From assembly GCF_014898055.3 (NCBI RefSeq), contig NW_023604861.1, positions 77,202,292 to 77,266,291 of the forward strand: a DNA stretch of 64,000 bases. Direction: 5' to 3'. The position numbers were made by a program, and so were the translations under genes. The DNA comes from Talpa occidentalis (taxonomy: Eukaryota > Chordata > Mammalia > Eulipotyphla > Talpidae). Each line of letters begins with the position of its first letter. The first letter of the stretch is position 1. Shown in pieces: positions 44,086-57,190 of this stretch. Under the pieces are notes generated by a model that had not been told where the DNA came from, searched no databases, and was given only the letters and a program-made list of their open reading frames with translations.

Positions 44086-45524
44086 TTTTTCTCCAGGTTA
44101 GTTCTATTTCCACCATGTGCCCTTTTTGGTATCTCTCCTGGCTACTCAGAATCAAACGTCATGCTCTATGTGAGGCCTGGGAATCATTAGTTTACAAGTT
44201 TCTCCCAGTGCTTTGCCTAACATACAGAGAAGAGCTAACATAGCAGACTTGACTGACATCTTTTGAAAGGCCTAAAGTTTAGTCATTGGCTGGAATCTTG
44301 GAACTTGGGTTTCAGGAGTGTTTCCAGCATTCTGACTATTAAGAGTGGGTCACTGTTTCCCAAGTGGTATAAACAATATGGTTTATGTGGGACATTTGCC
44401 TTCTTTGTGAAAGTCTCGAATTTTGCTATGTGTCCGGCAGAATGTGCCTACGTGACTAGCCCTAAATAAAAAGCTTCTAAGTTTTTTATTTTCTAAGTTT
44501 CTAATGAGCTTCCTTGGTAGACAACATTCCACACGTGTTGTTCACAGATGATTGCTGGGTAAATTAAGTGTGTCCTATGTGACTCCACTGGGAGATAATG
44601 CCTGAAAACTCACACCTGATTTCTTCCAAACTTCATCCCATACACCTTTCCCTTTGCTGTATTTTTGCTTTGTATCCTTTCTTTGTAATAGACCTTAGAG
44701 AGGAGTGTGATTATGTCATGTCCTGAGTCCTCCTGAAGAATCATCAAACTGATGATGGTGGAACCATCAACATACCCGGCTTCATGGAGCCTAACTATAG
44801 GTGTGTCTAATTCAGCATTCAGCAACAAACTCAAGAGACCCCTATGCAAATGTCTGAAGCTCTTTTTCTGCATAGTTTCTCCCCACCGCCACCCCGCCCC
44901 CTTCACACAAATTCCAGGCTTTGCAGTCTCACTGAATTCTAATCTCTAACTCTCCTCAGCTCAGCTACAGTGTGATGCACAGTGCTGTTAGGCAGAAATC
45001 TGTGATGATCTCCAAGCTGACCCCTCTTCCCTCTTGCAGATTATCATAGTGCTGTGCTGCCCACTGTCTAGTGTTTTAAACCATTCTTTCATACATTCTG
45101 TCCAGTTTTCTAGCTATTTTTGGCAGTAGGGCAATACTAATCAATACCAATTACTCAATCATGTTGGAATAAAGAAATCTTCATTTTAATGTGCTTTAAT
45201 TTGGACATAAATTGAGTTAATCTGACTTATAAAATCACATTTTATATTCCAGAAGCAGTCTAACTTAAGAAACAGAGTTTTATGCATCTGCAAAGGACCA
45301 GCTACTCATGGTCACTAGTATTAATTACCACCTCCCCTACAGCGTTACTACTATTTATCAGTGCTTTTAAAAATTCATTTGGGCTCTCTCTTTATAATTT
45401 TTTCCTTCTCATCCATATCTCATTGAATAAGACCATGTTCCAGCAGTGTCTCATAGGCCTATTTATCTGAATCTCATTCATTTATTTGTCCCAATAGATA
45501 TTTTTTTTAAGTAACTACTATGAC
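44086..45524. other. No gene seen
   Basis: Unassigned. The minus-strand frame at 44,610-44,906 (98 codons) shows no recognised domain and no splice framing. Confidence 0.4.
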
Positions 45525-45760
45525 AGAGCCTAGAGTGGTGGTGAAAAGCATGAAATCTGTAGCCAGGATACCTGGATTCAAATTCTGGTTCCTCCTCACA
45601 CTACATTTTTAGCCTTGGACAAGTACACTAACCTCTCTGTGCCTCAGTCTCCTTATCAGTTAGAAGGTATAACAGTATTTCCCTCATAGGATGTTTGGAG
45701 GGCCTCTGAGATACTCTCAATAAAGTTCTTAGAACAGTGACTGGCACAAAGAAAATCTAT
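45525..45760 (+). repeat. MIR element
   Basis: The order GTGGTGAAAAGCATGAAATC, GATTCAAATTCTGGTT, CTCTCTGTGCCTCAGTCTCC, TTCTTAGAACAGTGACTGGC covers most of the MIR consensus. Confidence 0.85.
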
Positions 45761-45999
45761 AGAGCCCTTACTACTGCCATTACTGCTTGTACTGCTACTA
45801 CTATTCCTATTACCACCACCACCACCAATAGTACCAGGTCTCACTGTAGATTTTGGACAAAAATAAAGAAGACATAACCCCTTTACTCAAGGAGTTTACA
45901 ACCCAGTTGACAAAGGACATACTATAAGAAGCAATATAATAATATTTCAGGAGTTCAAATTATCATTGTAAGATAACATTTACTGAGTACTAAATAGTT

Positions 46000-46230
46000 T
46001 TATTTGGTGCTTAATCCTCAAGGAAACCCCAGGAGTTAGAGACTACTATGATGTCCATTTTATAAAGAAGGAAACAGAATACTTGATGGTTTACATAGTC
46101 ACCCAAGGTTACAAAGCTGCTCTACAGCTGGAATCGCAACCCAGGTAGTAGATCATCAGAGTAATAGAGACTTACTGTCTCAGCACAACATAGTGGTTAA
46201 AAGTCTAAACTCTGGAATGACAAAAAGGAA
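46000..46230. repeat. MIR pieces in both orientations
   Basis: 46,000-46,150 is minus (CCATTTTATAAAGAAGGAAA, CAAGGTTACAAAGCTGCTCT). A short plus-strand start (CATAGTGGTTAAAAGTCTAA) follows near 46,190. Confidence 0.65.
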
Positions 46231-49200
46231 CACCATTAATTATATTTAGTGGGACCAGGGAAGAGATAACATTTGGGTTGTGCTTAAAAGATGAAAAAAA
46301 AAAAAAAAACTTCACCTGGCAGAAACAGGGAAAGGCAACCACAAAATGGGCTAGTGAGAGGAATAAAACAGCCAAGTATATTTAGGGTAGTAAGACTTGT
46401 TTGATGAGGTTATAACCAAAAAAAAAAATGCACCTGAGGGGGTGAGAGAAAATGAAACCATAAGTCTGTTGGGGTCACTTATGGCAGTCTTTATGGTAAC
46501 GTATATTTTATCCAGTAGACGATACCTCCTAAGGCCCAAAGAAACTATTTGTATGGTAGGCCACAGGGAATGGATGAACCTGCAGGTTGCTGGTGAGCCC
46601 AGTGAGTAGCCCCCCAACCCCCACCCTGCCCCACCCCCTCCACAGGCCAAGGGGGATTGGCTACAGAGTGTGAGGAAGTGAGCTCTAGTATCAGTTGAGA
46701 TGATAAAAGGAGGGACACAGAAACCATACAGGGGCTAGAGCACTGAGGAAGGGAAGGGGGATGGGGTATGGGGTTGGGGGAGACAAGTTGAACTCAGGAT
46801 ATGCTGAGTCAGGGGCCTGCAAGACGCCTAGAAGAGCACTTGGTGATACTACACTGGAGATCAGGAGGAAGGTGCTACCCATAATCTGACTCATTCACCC
46901 ACACTTTCCAAAATTCTTCCCATACCTGAATTATTACTCTTAGTGTTGTTTTTTAAGTCACATGAAAAAGAAACACTATTGAGTAAGTTTGGAGAGAAAG
47001 TAAAAGGGTTAGAGCGAGGTGTTGGAGTGAAAATTATCAAATTTTTAGAAAAAACAAACAACAAAAAGTTTCTGGTATACCCTTATAATAAGAGCACAGC
47101 CCACAGTTTTTAAAAATTAAGGGGACTAGGTGGGAACCCAAACAATTGGATCTGCCAGGAATTAGGGAAGAAGGTAGAAAGCAATTGTACAACAATGGAT
47201 TCTGATTAGGCCATCAGAATCAAGTAGTTCAATGTAAAAGTTGCTTCCATAAAAATGCCCGTTTTCCTGTGTATTAAAACTTCTAATCACACTGACTTTC
47301 AGTTGTCTTGTTCCTTAACTCTGAAATTAATCACTTAGAAAAGTGGTACAACTTGAGGAGAGAAAAGATAATACCCAAAAAAGTACATGAAAAAAATTTT
47401 AAATTAGTGACTTTGAAATAGATTAATATGTGTATTAACAACTACGATTCTGTAAAAAGACACCATGTGGAGAAAATACCAATATTTAGTTTACATTTTC
47501 ACAAGTATATGCTGACTGTCTCATAATTAAGTACAGAGAGCTCAAAACAGCCAACACAACAGAGAACTTACACTGACTGTTAACCATTATAGAAGAGGTG
47601 GAGAGATATTTGCTAATGACTACCATAAAAGGGAAGGATGACTAAGAACAGAGAGGATGTGTGACTAAAAAGTCCCACTACGGTTCTTTGAAAATTCCCT
47701 GAATAACTAGGCATGCCAAATGTGGTCTGTCACAAAATCATTCGATGTTAAACGCTGTAGTTAGACAACAAATTCATGCTTTGCCCAAAGGATAAAGCCT
47801 TTGTAGAAATTATTCAATTGCAAAGCATAAAAACAAGACGACCATCAATAAGTGAAAGTGTTAATCAAATTAAAGTGTGGCCCAGAGTTCAGCCTCTGCA
47901 GGCTAGATGGGGTGAAGCAGAAGTAATTCATTCAGTTCCCAGGGTGCTAGCCCGCAGCGCAAGAAGTAGGCACTGTGGGCCACTGCCCTCTTTTCCTACA
48001 TCCAAAAATGGACAGAAAGTACCGTGTTTCTCACAGACCCTTCAAAATGGAATAGCCCAAGTGAACATATCTTAGTCTGTTCTCTGAATTTTTGACCTGC
48101 TCACTCCCAGTCTCACCACAGCTTTGAGACAGCACAGGAAAATCTGGAAATAGACCCGCTTTCTTTTGTATGCACAACCACCTCTGATAGGCGAACTGGC
48201 ACAACTGATTTTCAAAAAAATGGCTACTTTCCTCCAAAATAATAATTCTGTATTGTAATAATAGTGACAATAGTCACTCCTGTTGAATAATGACATCATT
48301 TAATCCTTAAATTAATAAGTATTACACCATTTTTCAGACACTCAAGGTCACATCATTTCACATCAGATTTGAAAACCAAGTTTGGCTGATTCTCAAACCC
48401 TTGTTTGTTTTACTATACTTCATGGTTTCTTGCTGTTTTTCTGTTACCAGCACTCATGTGAGAAACTGTATTAGCAAGTATGATTCAAATGGGGAAACAG
48501 TTCTGAACCACTGCATGACTGCCATGTAACACAAAGTGACTTTTCATGCCATGTGGTTGAGGGTGTATTTTTTTTTTTTTTCTTTTCAGTTTTGTATTTC
48601 TGGCTTTCCTAGCATGTGTTACTACCTGGACCTCTAAACTGCTCAGATTTCAACAACAGTTTTTAGAAAAGGTACATCTCTACCACATATGAATCTTATA
48701 TTTTTAAGAACCCATGTATATATTTAACAACCCATACATGTATATGTAGACAATGAGAAACAAGCGATCATTTTCTTTTTTATACAGCTTTCTCTCATTG
48801 TATATAACTGATTCAAAAATAAAGCATGAAACTTAACTTTATGAGAATTTTAATGTTTTTTCTAAATTTTTTGAAAAGGTATTTTAACTTTCCAAAGCAA
48901 TAAATTACAAACTGGTATTCTGCTCTCCTGAAAGAATGCAGAATCTAGTGTTATTCAGAATGTCATATACCATTGCAGAGGACATCTGTTGCTTTTGTTG
49001 CCTCTCTTCCTTTTATATAACAGCATCCCACTTTTCTTTGAGAATCTCCTCTCCTTTTCTCCTGCCTACCTGACTCAGCTCCCTGAGCAAGGGATGACGC
49101 AGGCTGTGGCCTGGTCAATCAGAACATTCCATGCCCCCTTGCCACAAGATTGGTTTTCAAATACATACATGTTCTGATGCGATTCAACGACGAGCTTTTT

Positions 49201-49620
49201 ACAGAGACTGTTAAGAAAGAGGTGCTCTCTTTCTGCTAAGGAGGATTTAAAAAGTCAGACTGTCACTTCTGGCAGTCTTTATGACCACTTGAGGATAATA
49301 CACCTAAGGCCCAAGATAACAAAGGTAAAACAGTAAACAAAAGATTGCATATTCCTGATGCCATAATCTGAGCACCAGTGGGTTCAGCAATGGGAAGGCT
49401 GGCCTCCTCCAGCCTGTCGGGTCAGGACACCCAGTCCACTTGACTCCTTGTTTCTAGTCTTCCTGGCCATTCTGTGAGCACCTGATGGCATTTTTGGCTT
49501 AAGCAGAATAGTGAGTTTCTGTTTTTGCAACCAAGAATCCTGGCCAGTGCAATGGGCAAACCATTTTATGATCTTAGGGTGGAGAAGGCCTCCTGAGAGA
49601 GATCGATCTGACTACACAGC
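46231..49620. other. No gene seen; largely unassigned
   Basis: There is no confident exon. An old dispersed repeat may cover about 48,990-49,180 (CCTGGTCAATCAGAACATTC). The plus frame at 47,776-48,075 keeps a few CpGs but has no recognised domain. Confidence 0.4.
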
Positions 49621-50440
49621 AATCTAAAAATAGTAAGAAAATAAGAAAAAATTACAAAAAAAAGTGAATGTGCAATTCATAAAAAGAATACCAGTCAATA
49701 TATAGCAAAAGATATTTAAATTAATGAGAAGAAAAGAAATGAAGGTTAAAAAAAATTTTAAAATCCTAAGATACCAGTATTCCCAAACAACAAATTCTGG
49801 GAAAACAAAAACCCCTTCTGTTTTGTTTATTGCTGAAGCCCTGACACATGGTGGGCACTGAGATATACAACCAGCCAGAACTGCTCAGGCGCTGTTGGCA
49901 GGAGCATGCACTGTCACAGATACAGGGGTGCAAATTGGCGGCATTGTAAGATACCTTTTTGTACATTTTGCTAGTCTCGGCAGGCCCAAACCTACAATTT
50001 ATCCTGCCGAAAAAAATGAGAAAATGTGCAAGGATGTGAGTAAAGTGGTGTTCCCAGCAGTACATTGCTTCCAAGAGGACAAATGAAAAATAATACAAAT
50101 GTCTGGTAATAATGGTTTGTTGAATAAATTATTATACATTCATTCACAATGGAATACTACACTGCTATTTAAAAAGATCCCTTCTATATTGACAGGAAAG
50201 GAGTTTTATTTCTGAAAATAACAGGCAGCAAAGCAGCAACTGCAGTATGACACTATTTAATAAAGCTATTTATTTCTATCTATCCCATGGGGTGGGAAGG
50301 CTTAGGTCTAGAAACTTATTCATTAAAATGATAACTGGATTCTCAGTGGAGGGCCTAAAGCTATTTATAATTTTAAGGTTTTGATCTCTTACACAAACAT
50401 ATCTTTAAAAACAGACAAAATAATAACAAAATGCACAGAC
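49620..50440 (+). mobile_element. Old L1 ORF2/3'UTR fragment
   Basis: CAGTCAATATATAGCAAAAG, AAACCTACAATTTATCCTGC and TTCACAATGGAATACTACAC follow the L1 ORF2 end in order. Decayed. Confidence 0.65.
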
Positions 50441-51244
50441 ACAAAATTAGAATAATTTCCAAAAGATTTAAATGTAATATGTAATCATATAGGACTTGAG
50501 TGAATCTGTATCTTTTTATTACAGCAGTGTGAGGCTAAAACATGACCAAACTGGCCTACCAGGAAATATCACCACCCCTCCTTTTTGCACTGCAGAGGTC
50601 AAGGACCCAAGGGAAAAAAAGGCACAGGCTAAGTGCAGCTGCCCAAGTGAAGCATCCCCAGAAAGGAACAAGTTTTATCTTATAAATGATGCTCTTCTGA
50701 ATTATGAAAGAAAGCAAGGAAACTGAGAAGTGATGGGGAACAAACAAGACCATCAATGTCCCGATGGTCACAGCATCATTCTCACCACTTGCAAACATCC
50801 AAAATGCAAAGGAATTTTTTTGTCCAACACCACTGGAGTGCAACTTACTTGCTGTAAACCCGAACATATTTATCTGCTACTTACCTCCAAATCCTCAGCC
50901 ATACAATCAACTTAAAAAATGAGTGAGATGCCTGGTATAACAGAGAAGGCAAGATTGATATGAGAAAGCGAGTACAAGACAGGCTATCAGTCTACTACAG
51001 TACATACTAAACCCCTATATCTGGAAGTCTTGTTTCAATGGACTGCAATACTCTGAAGTACCTAAATTCTCAAAAATTCTACCTTTACTATAGAAACTTC
51101 TCTATGACGTGTCATGACCGCACAATAAATCTAAGTATTGTGAACTCCCCCCCCCCACTTCTTTAAAAGTTAATATATATGGGGAATTCAAGCCTGTTAA
51201 ACTTCATCACAGGATTTATGTATTTTGGTAGAAGCAGCCTACCA
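50441..51244. other. No gene seen
   Basis: An acceptor-like TTTTTGCACTGCAG precedes 50,596 on the plus strand, but no convincing donor or conserved peptide follows. A C8 run lies near 51,149. Confidence 0.35.
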
Positions 51245-51440
51245 TAGTAGTAAGCACTGCACCAGACCATAGTAGAAATGGGTGCTCTAAGTACAAATCT
51301 CGGCTCTGCCACATACAAGCTACGAAATCTTGAGCAAAATAAGACCTGCTTCATAGGTGTGATGACTAAATAAGTTAATGCATGTAAAGCACTTAGAACA
51401 GTTCCTGACACAGAAAATACTCAGGAAATATTTGCTACTC
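51245..51440 (+). repeat. MIR element
   Basis: CAAATCTCGGCTCTGCCACA and GCATGTAAAGCACTTAGAAC are MIR core and 3' motifs. Confidence 0.8.
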
Positions 51441-51561
51441 TCTATTTACAGGGTATAAGTGATTTTAGCAATCTAATACTGTGGGACAGCCATGGAACTA
51501 ACCAAGCCGAATTTACAGCTTAAGGAATTTTTAATTCAGCTCATTATGGTTCTGACTTTTT

Positions 51562-51831
51562 TTTTTTTAAGATTTATTTATCTATGCATACAAGAACTGG
51601 GGTACAGGCCAGAGGGGCAGTGGGTGAGGAGATTTGCCAGAGACAGAGCAGGGAACAGAACAGGCAGACTGACTGAAATACACTGCTGAGGCGAGCAGCG
51701 GGAGAGACAGAAGAGGTCTGCTGCGCCATGTGGGCAGCTCCCTGGCAACCAGGGATCGAACTCATGTTGCAAAGGCTACTGACAGCTTCATAGTGCTGTG
51801 CTTACCCCCTTGCACCATGTCCGAGGCCCCA
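51562..51831 (-). mobile_element. tRNA-headed SINE, type B
   Basis: Target duplication GTTCTGACTTTTT at 51,549-51,561 and 51,832-51,844. Confidence 0.9.
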
Positions 51832-51844
51832 GTTCTGACTTTTT

Positions 51845-53800
51845 AAAATAGTAAATGATACTAAATTTTAATTCTTTGAGTTGCTCTAAAACTCTGTTAA
51901 CGAAATGTTAATAATGTTACATAGTACGAGGGTTTTTAAAAGCTCACAAGCTCAATGTAATTATTTCCTGAGTCAAAATGTGGTAATTTTTTTCTAAGCA
52001 GACTATTTTGATATATAGGTTTATGAGCTGTGCGTTTTATTCTGGAAAAAAACTATCTTGGCAAACATAACAAATAATCATCAAAGAAGTGATAATGAGT
52101 CTATGCCAATGATTACTAAAAATTTGAAAGGAACCACTGTAAAACCCAACTATGTAAAAAGACTAGTACTTAAAAATTCTCTAATTTTAGGTGGACTTTG
52201 CCCTCTGCATTCTCTCCAATGAAATCTCTTTATTTTCACTTATCACCCCATTTTTCAGCCATCCCTTAATTGTTCATTAACACATTATTAAACTTCATTG
52301 TCCCTTTTCAAGAAAGATGTTATTTTTAAAAATAAATCTCTTATTTTTGTAAAACATCATGAGGCCTAAAAACTGGCCAAATCATCATATCATTTCACCT
52401 AATCTACCTTTATTACCTGGCAATACTGTCAGGTTTAGTAGAAACAAGTCACAGAACTTACATTACTACAGATGTACTACATCCAATATACTGACCATTC
52501 ATCTGGGCTGCAGAGATCATGTTTCTGTGTCTTGTTTAGTATATTTGTTTTGTCCTGAGATTTGACAAAGACTCCTTTGAGGCATAAATAATGTCTAAAT
52601 TCTGCCAGAAGCACTTTTACCGGGTCCTTGATTTAAAGGCAAAGATCTTCTACTGGGCCACGGCCTAAGCTCAAGTGAATCTAACCTTGAGATGTAAATT
52701 GTTGTCTAAGAGCAGCGCTCATCTGAGATTCAGCACATGCCATGTACTACAACTAACAATCATTTCTAATAGTATAGAGTGCTCTCCATGTATTAACACT
52801 GACTTGGTCCTCACAACAGACCTAAGAGGGAGATATTTTCATGCTGACTTCATAGATGAAAATCTAAGGAAAAGAGATTAAATCATATTTCCAAAGTAAC
52901 GCATATTATGAGTGACAAGATTTGAACTCACCATGTCTGAGCCAGGACCAGCCCCTGCTCTTAGTCTCAAAGATCATTTGGGGCAAGCAAGAAATAAAAA
53001 CACAGTAGTGTGGTGTGCCTCATCATGCATTTAATTTACTCAAATTCAATTGTATGTGCTCAATTTAAAAAAAAAGAAAAGAGGAAAATAACAGTTTAGA
53101 TAGTATAGGCAATTCTCTCTCTCTCTTATTCATTGTATGCCCAGAAGGAGAGAGATGAGAAACTAATTATTTTGTGCCCTTGGTCAATTTCAGTACTTAA
53201 GTACCCCTCCTTAATGACTCAGGCACTTCTCCTTAATAAGAGTATTTAATTAAGTTAAGTGTGGTATTAGTACAGAGTCACATTTTTCCTATAACCTTAG
53301 CTGTATGCAAGGCAACTATTTCATCTGGTGCTCAACTGAAGAATCCATGATTATCCCACTGCTGCTGGGGAGAACTGGCTCTCGGGGAAGCTGGAATGCC
53401 AGTCCCCGCTGTGCACCTTTCGAAGGGCTCCTCAAGAGCAAATTTGATCAAATGTAATTTTTGCCTTATATGCTGACTTCAAAACCTATCCCCTGCCTTA
53501 GATGCATCGCGACCACACACACAATAGTGTGTGTGTTACTTTAGTAACAATGACTAATAGAAGCCAGATAATTACAGAATTCAATTTATGCTCATCTAGG
53601 CCCATTACTGTGATTTTGCAGTCTCTCATATTCCTCACAGCATCTGTTCGGGTCCCCCCAACCCCCACCCAGCTCTACAAAAAGTCTCAAATAGATCCAC
53701 ACTCACTCTAGTAGCTACCAACACTTACTTTCTAAAACGGTGGGGACCATGAAGCATCAATTCTCTCCTCCATTACTTTTACCACAAAACCCTGTATCCT
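51845..53800. other. No gene seen; one MIR
   Basis: A minus-strand MIR covers about 52,775-52,950 (TGGTCCTCACAACAGACCTA, GATTTGAACTCACC). The remainder is unassigned AT-rich DNA. Confidence 0.45.
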
Positions 53801-53964
53801 CATCTAGTCCCTTTTGCTACAAACTGGAATCTAGTCTCACCACTTTACTGAAATTACTCTCTCAAAAGCCACTAACGACCTGATTGCCAAGTCTAACCAC
53901 TTCTCCTTCTTCATCATTCATATTCTCTCTCTCTCTCCCCCTCCCTCGCCCCACCCTCTCTCAG

Positions 53965-54130
53965 TGTCAGAGTGATCAGCCTGGCTACAAATTACAACTA
54001 CAAAGAAGATATTCTGATGCCAGGGCCCCACCCTACATTCCAGTTTAATTGTCTGGGGTTAGCATGGGTATTTGCTGAAAGCTCCTCAGGTGATTCTAAC
54101 GTGCTGAGGGTCAAGGCTCACAGCTCTACA
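53965..54130 (+). mobile_element. MER5A-like element
   Basis: CTCCTCAGGTGATTCTAACG with upstream CCAGGGCCCCACCC is a good MER5A match by eye. Confidence 0.65.
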
Positions 54131-55065
54131 ACATTACCTCTATCAAGTGCCCCCTTCGACCTGAAATCATGGTCATCATGACGTCACACTTGCTGGGTAT
54201 TTCTAGTTCTCCCATTGTCTAGGGTCTCTTTTTCTGATTCCATTAGCTATATCGAACATTCATTTCCTCTCAACTCTTGACTTAAGGGTTTCTAACAATC
54301 CCAAATTTCTATCATTAATCAAGCACTCAAGCTTCAGCCCCAGACCCCCGCTTTGCACAGATGTCATCCCTCTGAACATCACCTGTCCACAGCTGTCACA
54401 CTGTGCTAGTTGCTTCTCTCTCCATTCTACATAGTTTAAGCATTTCAAACTCTATATTTTCTTCAAACTGCTCATTCTATCACATCTAGTCTCATTCACA
54501 GCAAAAAGAAATACTGCCCCTACTTCACAAATAGAAGCCATCAGAAAATAGAACCCTCTTAACTTGACCTGAGCCCTATACAGTCATCTACACATGCGCT
54601 TTCTCCGCACCCCACCCCCGTTGCGGCTCTTGATTTCAGCCACTGTGGAGACCAAGACCTATCATTTATTGTCTTCTGTGTCCTTCCCATCAGCATCTAA
54701 GTGTGTTGAGGCCTCTCCCATTTTCAAAACAGAAACTCAGAAAACTATTCAGTTCTACACAGTCTCTTACATATCACCAACTCTCTTCTCTCTGCAGTGA
54801 GAATTCTTGAAGCTGCTTGCCTATGTTCTCCTTCCATTCCCTGTCAACTCACCACTCATTTCTAGGCCACCACTGCATCCAGGTGGTTCCTGTGTCAGTG
54901 ACAGCAAGCTTCTCCTTGTTACTAAATCCACGGAACGCTTTCAGAGCTTAGCTTTCCTCACCCGTTTGCACGACTGTCCACTATTAACTATCCTATCCTT
55001 TTTAAAAATGCTCTCTTCCCCTGGCTTCCCTAACACTCCACCATCTCCATTTACCCCTATTTCTT

Positions 55066-55341
55066 TTTTAAAAATATTTATTTATTTATGCATACAAGAG
55101 TTGGGATACAGGCCAGAGGTGTGGGGGTGGTGGTGAGAGGATTCACCATAGACAGAGTAGGGAGAAGAACAGGTAGGTCTACTGAAATACACTGCTGAGG
55201 GGAGCAGCGGGCAAAGAAGGGCAGGTCTGCTGCACCATATGTGTTGCCCCCTGGCCGGCCAGGGATCGAACTCATGCTGCAGAGGCTGCTGATAGCTTCA
55301 TAGATTGCATCTTAACTCCTTGTGCCACCAGGGAGGCCCTC
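55066..55341 (-). mobile_element. tRNA-headed SINE, type B
   Basis: Target duplication CCCCTATTTCTT at 55,054-55,065 and 55,342-55,353. Confidence 0.9.
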
Positions 55342-56059
55342 CCCCTATTTCTTGAGCTACTGACAGTTTTGATCTCTTTTGGAGCTTCCTCTCCCTCACA
55401 GCATTGCTGAAGATGCAGCCCCTCACCTGCTCACCTGTATGTTCTCCTGTACTCCCATGCAGCCCCACAACATTAAATGTGGGCTTTCTAATGATGCCAC
55501 ATGAGTATTTCTCCACCCAAATCTGAGATGAGATTCAGATCCACAAATTCATACGCCTAACTCTGCTCCTCCTCTGAGGGGTCTGAAATGGAACATGTTC
55601 CAGACTGAACTCATCCTCTTCTGTGCTTCTCCTCAAACCTGCTGCTCTTCCTCTTTCTCAGTGAAAGGGCCACCATCATCCATCCAGTTTCCCAAGACAG
55701 AAACTTGGGCATAAACCTCATCTCTTCTTTCTAAACTCAACACATTCCAGCCAGCACCAATTTCTGCCGTTCTACTCAATATGTTTAGTTCAGTTTAGAC
55801 TGAGACCATCTCTCACCTGTATTTTACAGGGACAGAATTCTAAATGGCCAATGTGATCATTCTACAAATGCAAATCTGGATCAGTCTTTCAGGTGGTGCA
55901 TTTTACATTGTCATGAGGAATAGAAAAACAAGACTTATGGAACAGGATAGTTAGAAACAAATCTAGAAAAAACTTGATATCTGATGATTTTAAATCTGAT
56001 GATTAAAGCAGTTTTTAAAATTATCATTTGGATGGCAGAGTTAATGGAGTTAATTGCAT

Positions 56060-56240
56060 ATTATGTTAAGAAGAATGAAAGTTATGGCCTTACCTCATGT
56101 AATAAATGGTACCAATCTCAGATAAAATTTAAGATCTAAATGTAATAAAAGAAACCATGAAAGAACATAGAAAATATAGGAGTATATTTTCACAATTCTG
56201 GGGTGGAAAAGGCACTTGAATAAAAGATCCAAACTCTTTA
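56060..56240 (+). mobile_element. Old L1 ORF2 fragment
   Basis: AAATATAGGAGTATATTTTC and the preceding ATCTAAATGTAATAAAAGAA match L1 ORF2. Confidence 0.6.
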
Positions 56241-56286
56241 GAAGGGCATAGAATGACCCATGCTTACCTCTTTAATACCATCTCTC

Positions 56287-56568
56287 GGGCCTCCCTGGTG
56301 GCAAGGGGTTAGGACGCAACCTGTGAAGCTGTCTGCAGCTGTCCACAGCTTCTGCAGCATGAGTGCGATCCCCAGCCAGCCAGGGAGCAACCCACATGGC
56401 TCAGCAGACTTCTCCTGACTCACCCGCTTTTCCCCTCAGCAGTGTACTTCGGTCAATCTGCCTGTTCTGTTCCCTGCTCTGTCTCTGGAGAATTCTCTCA
56501 CCCCCCCCCACACCTTTGGCCTGTGCCCCAGCTCTTGTATGCATAAATAAATAAATCTTTAAAAAAAA
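56287..56568 (+). mobile_element. tRNA-headed SINE, type B
   Basis: Duplication AATACCATCTCTC at 56,274-56,286 and 56,569-56,581. CTGTCTGCAG and CTGTCCACAG stand next to each other near 56,330-56,350, a small internal duplication. Confidence 0.92.
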
Positions 56569-56689
56569 AATACCATCTCTCTTCGCTGCCCCTAGTATTC
56601 CTCCCCCATCATGGGAATTTCTTGCTTCAAGAGATGCACCATATATGCTCTCTCACTCAAGGGTTTTTGTAATGTTCTCTTTGTCCTCT

Positions 56690-57190
56690 CCAATTTACTG
56701 AACAGCCCATCCACTTCCTTCTGATTTTAAACAACATATTTACTATATATTCAATTTAGTTCCATGTCTTCTTTTTTCTGGATTCTGTTCCATTGATCTA
56801 GTTGTCTCTTCTTGTGCCAAAGCCATAATATTTTAATTACTCTAGATTAAAGTGTATGTTTATAACTAGTAGGATTAATCCTTTCTTCTTTATTCAAATT
56901 TTGAGGAGCATTGGAATCAACTTAATCAAATTCTATAAAAAAATTCCATTAGGACTTTGCAATTGCATTGAACCTATAGATCATTTTAGAGAGAACTGGC
57001 ATCTTCCCATCTTGCAATATGTTTTTCTACGTATTTAAGTATTTAGTCATTCAGCAAAAATAGCTTTATAATACATATGTCTTACAGAATCATTATTAAA
57101 TTTTTTTCTTGGGTATTTTATAGTTTTAATTGCTATGGTGATTGGGGCTTTATTTCATTATATTTTTAAAGTGACTACTGATGATGTGAT
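56690..57190 (-). mobile_element. Old L1 ORF2 fragment
   Basis: GATTCTGTTCCATTGATCTA, AGGAGCATTGGAATCAACTT and TTGCATTGAACCTATAGATC are reverse-complement L1 ORF2. Confidence 0.75.

Larger units (their letters stand above)
53800..55790 (+). repeat. L2-like retrotransposon fragments
   Basis: AAGCCACTAACGACCTGATT, AGAAGCCATCAGAAAATAGA, CCAGACTGAACTCATCCTCT and CATCATCCATCCAGTTTCCC follow the order of the L2-like ORF seen at 30.4 kb. A MER5A-like element (53,965-54,130) and a SINE (55,066-55,341) interrupt it. Confidence 0.55.

Noticed and set aside
49766..50098. 110-codon minus-strand frame
   Set aside because: Antisense to an old plus-strand L1 fragment.
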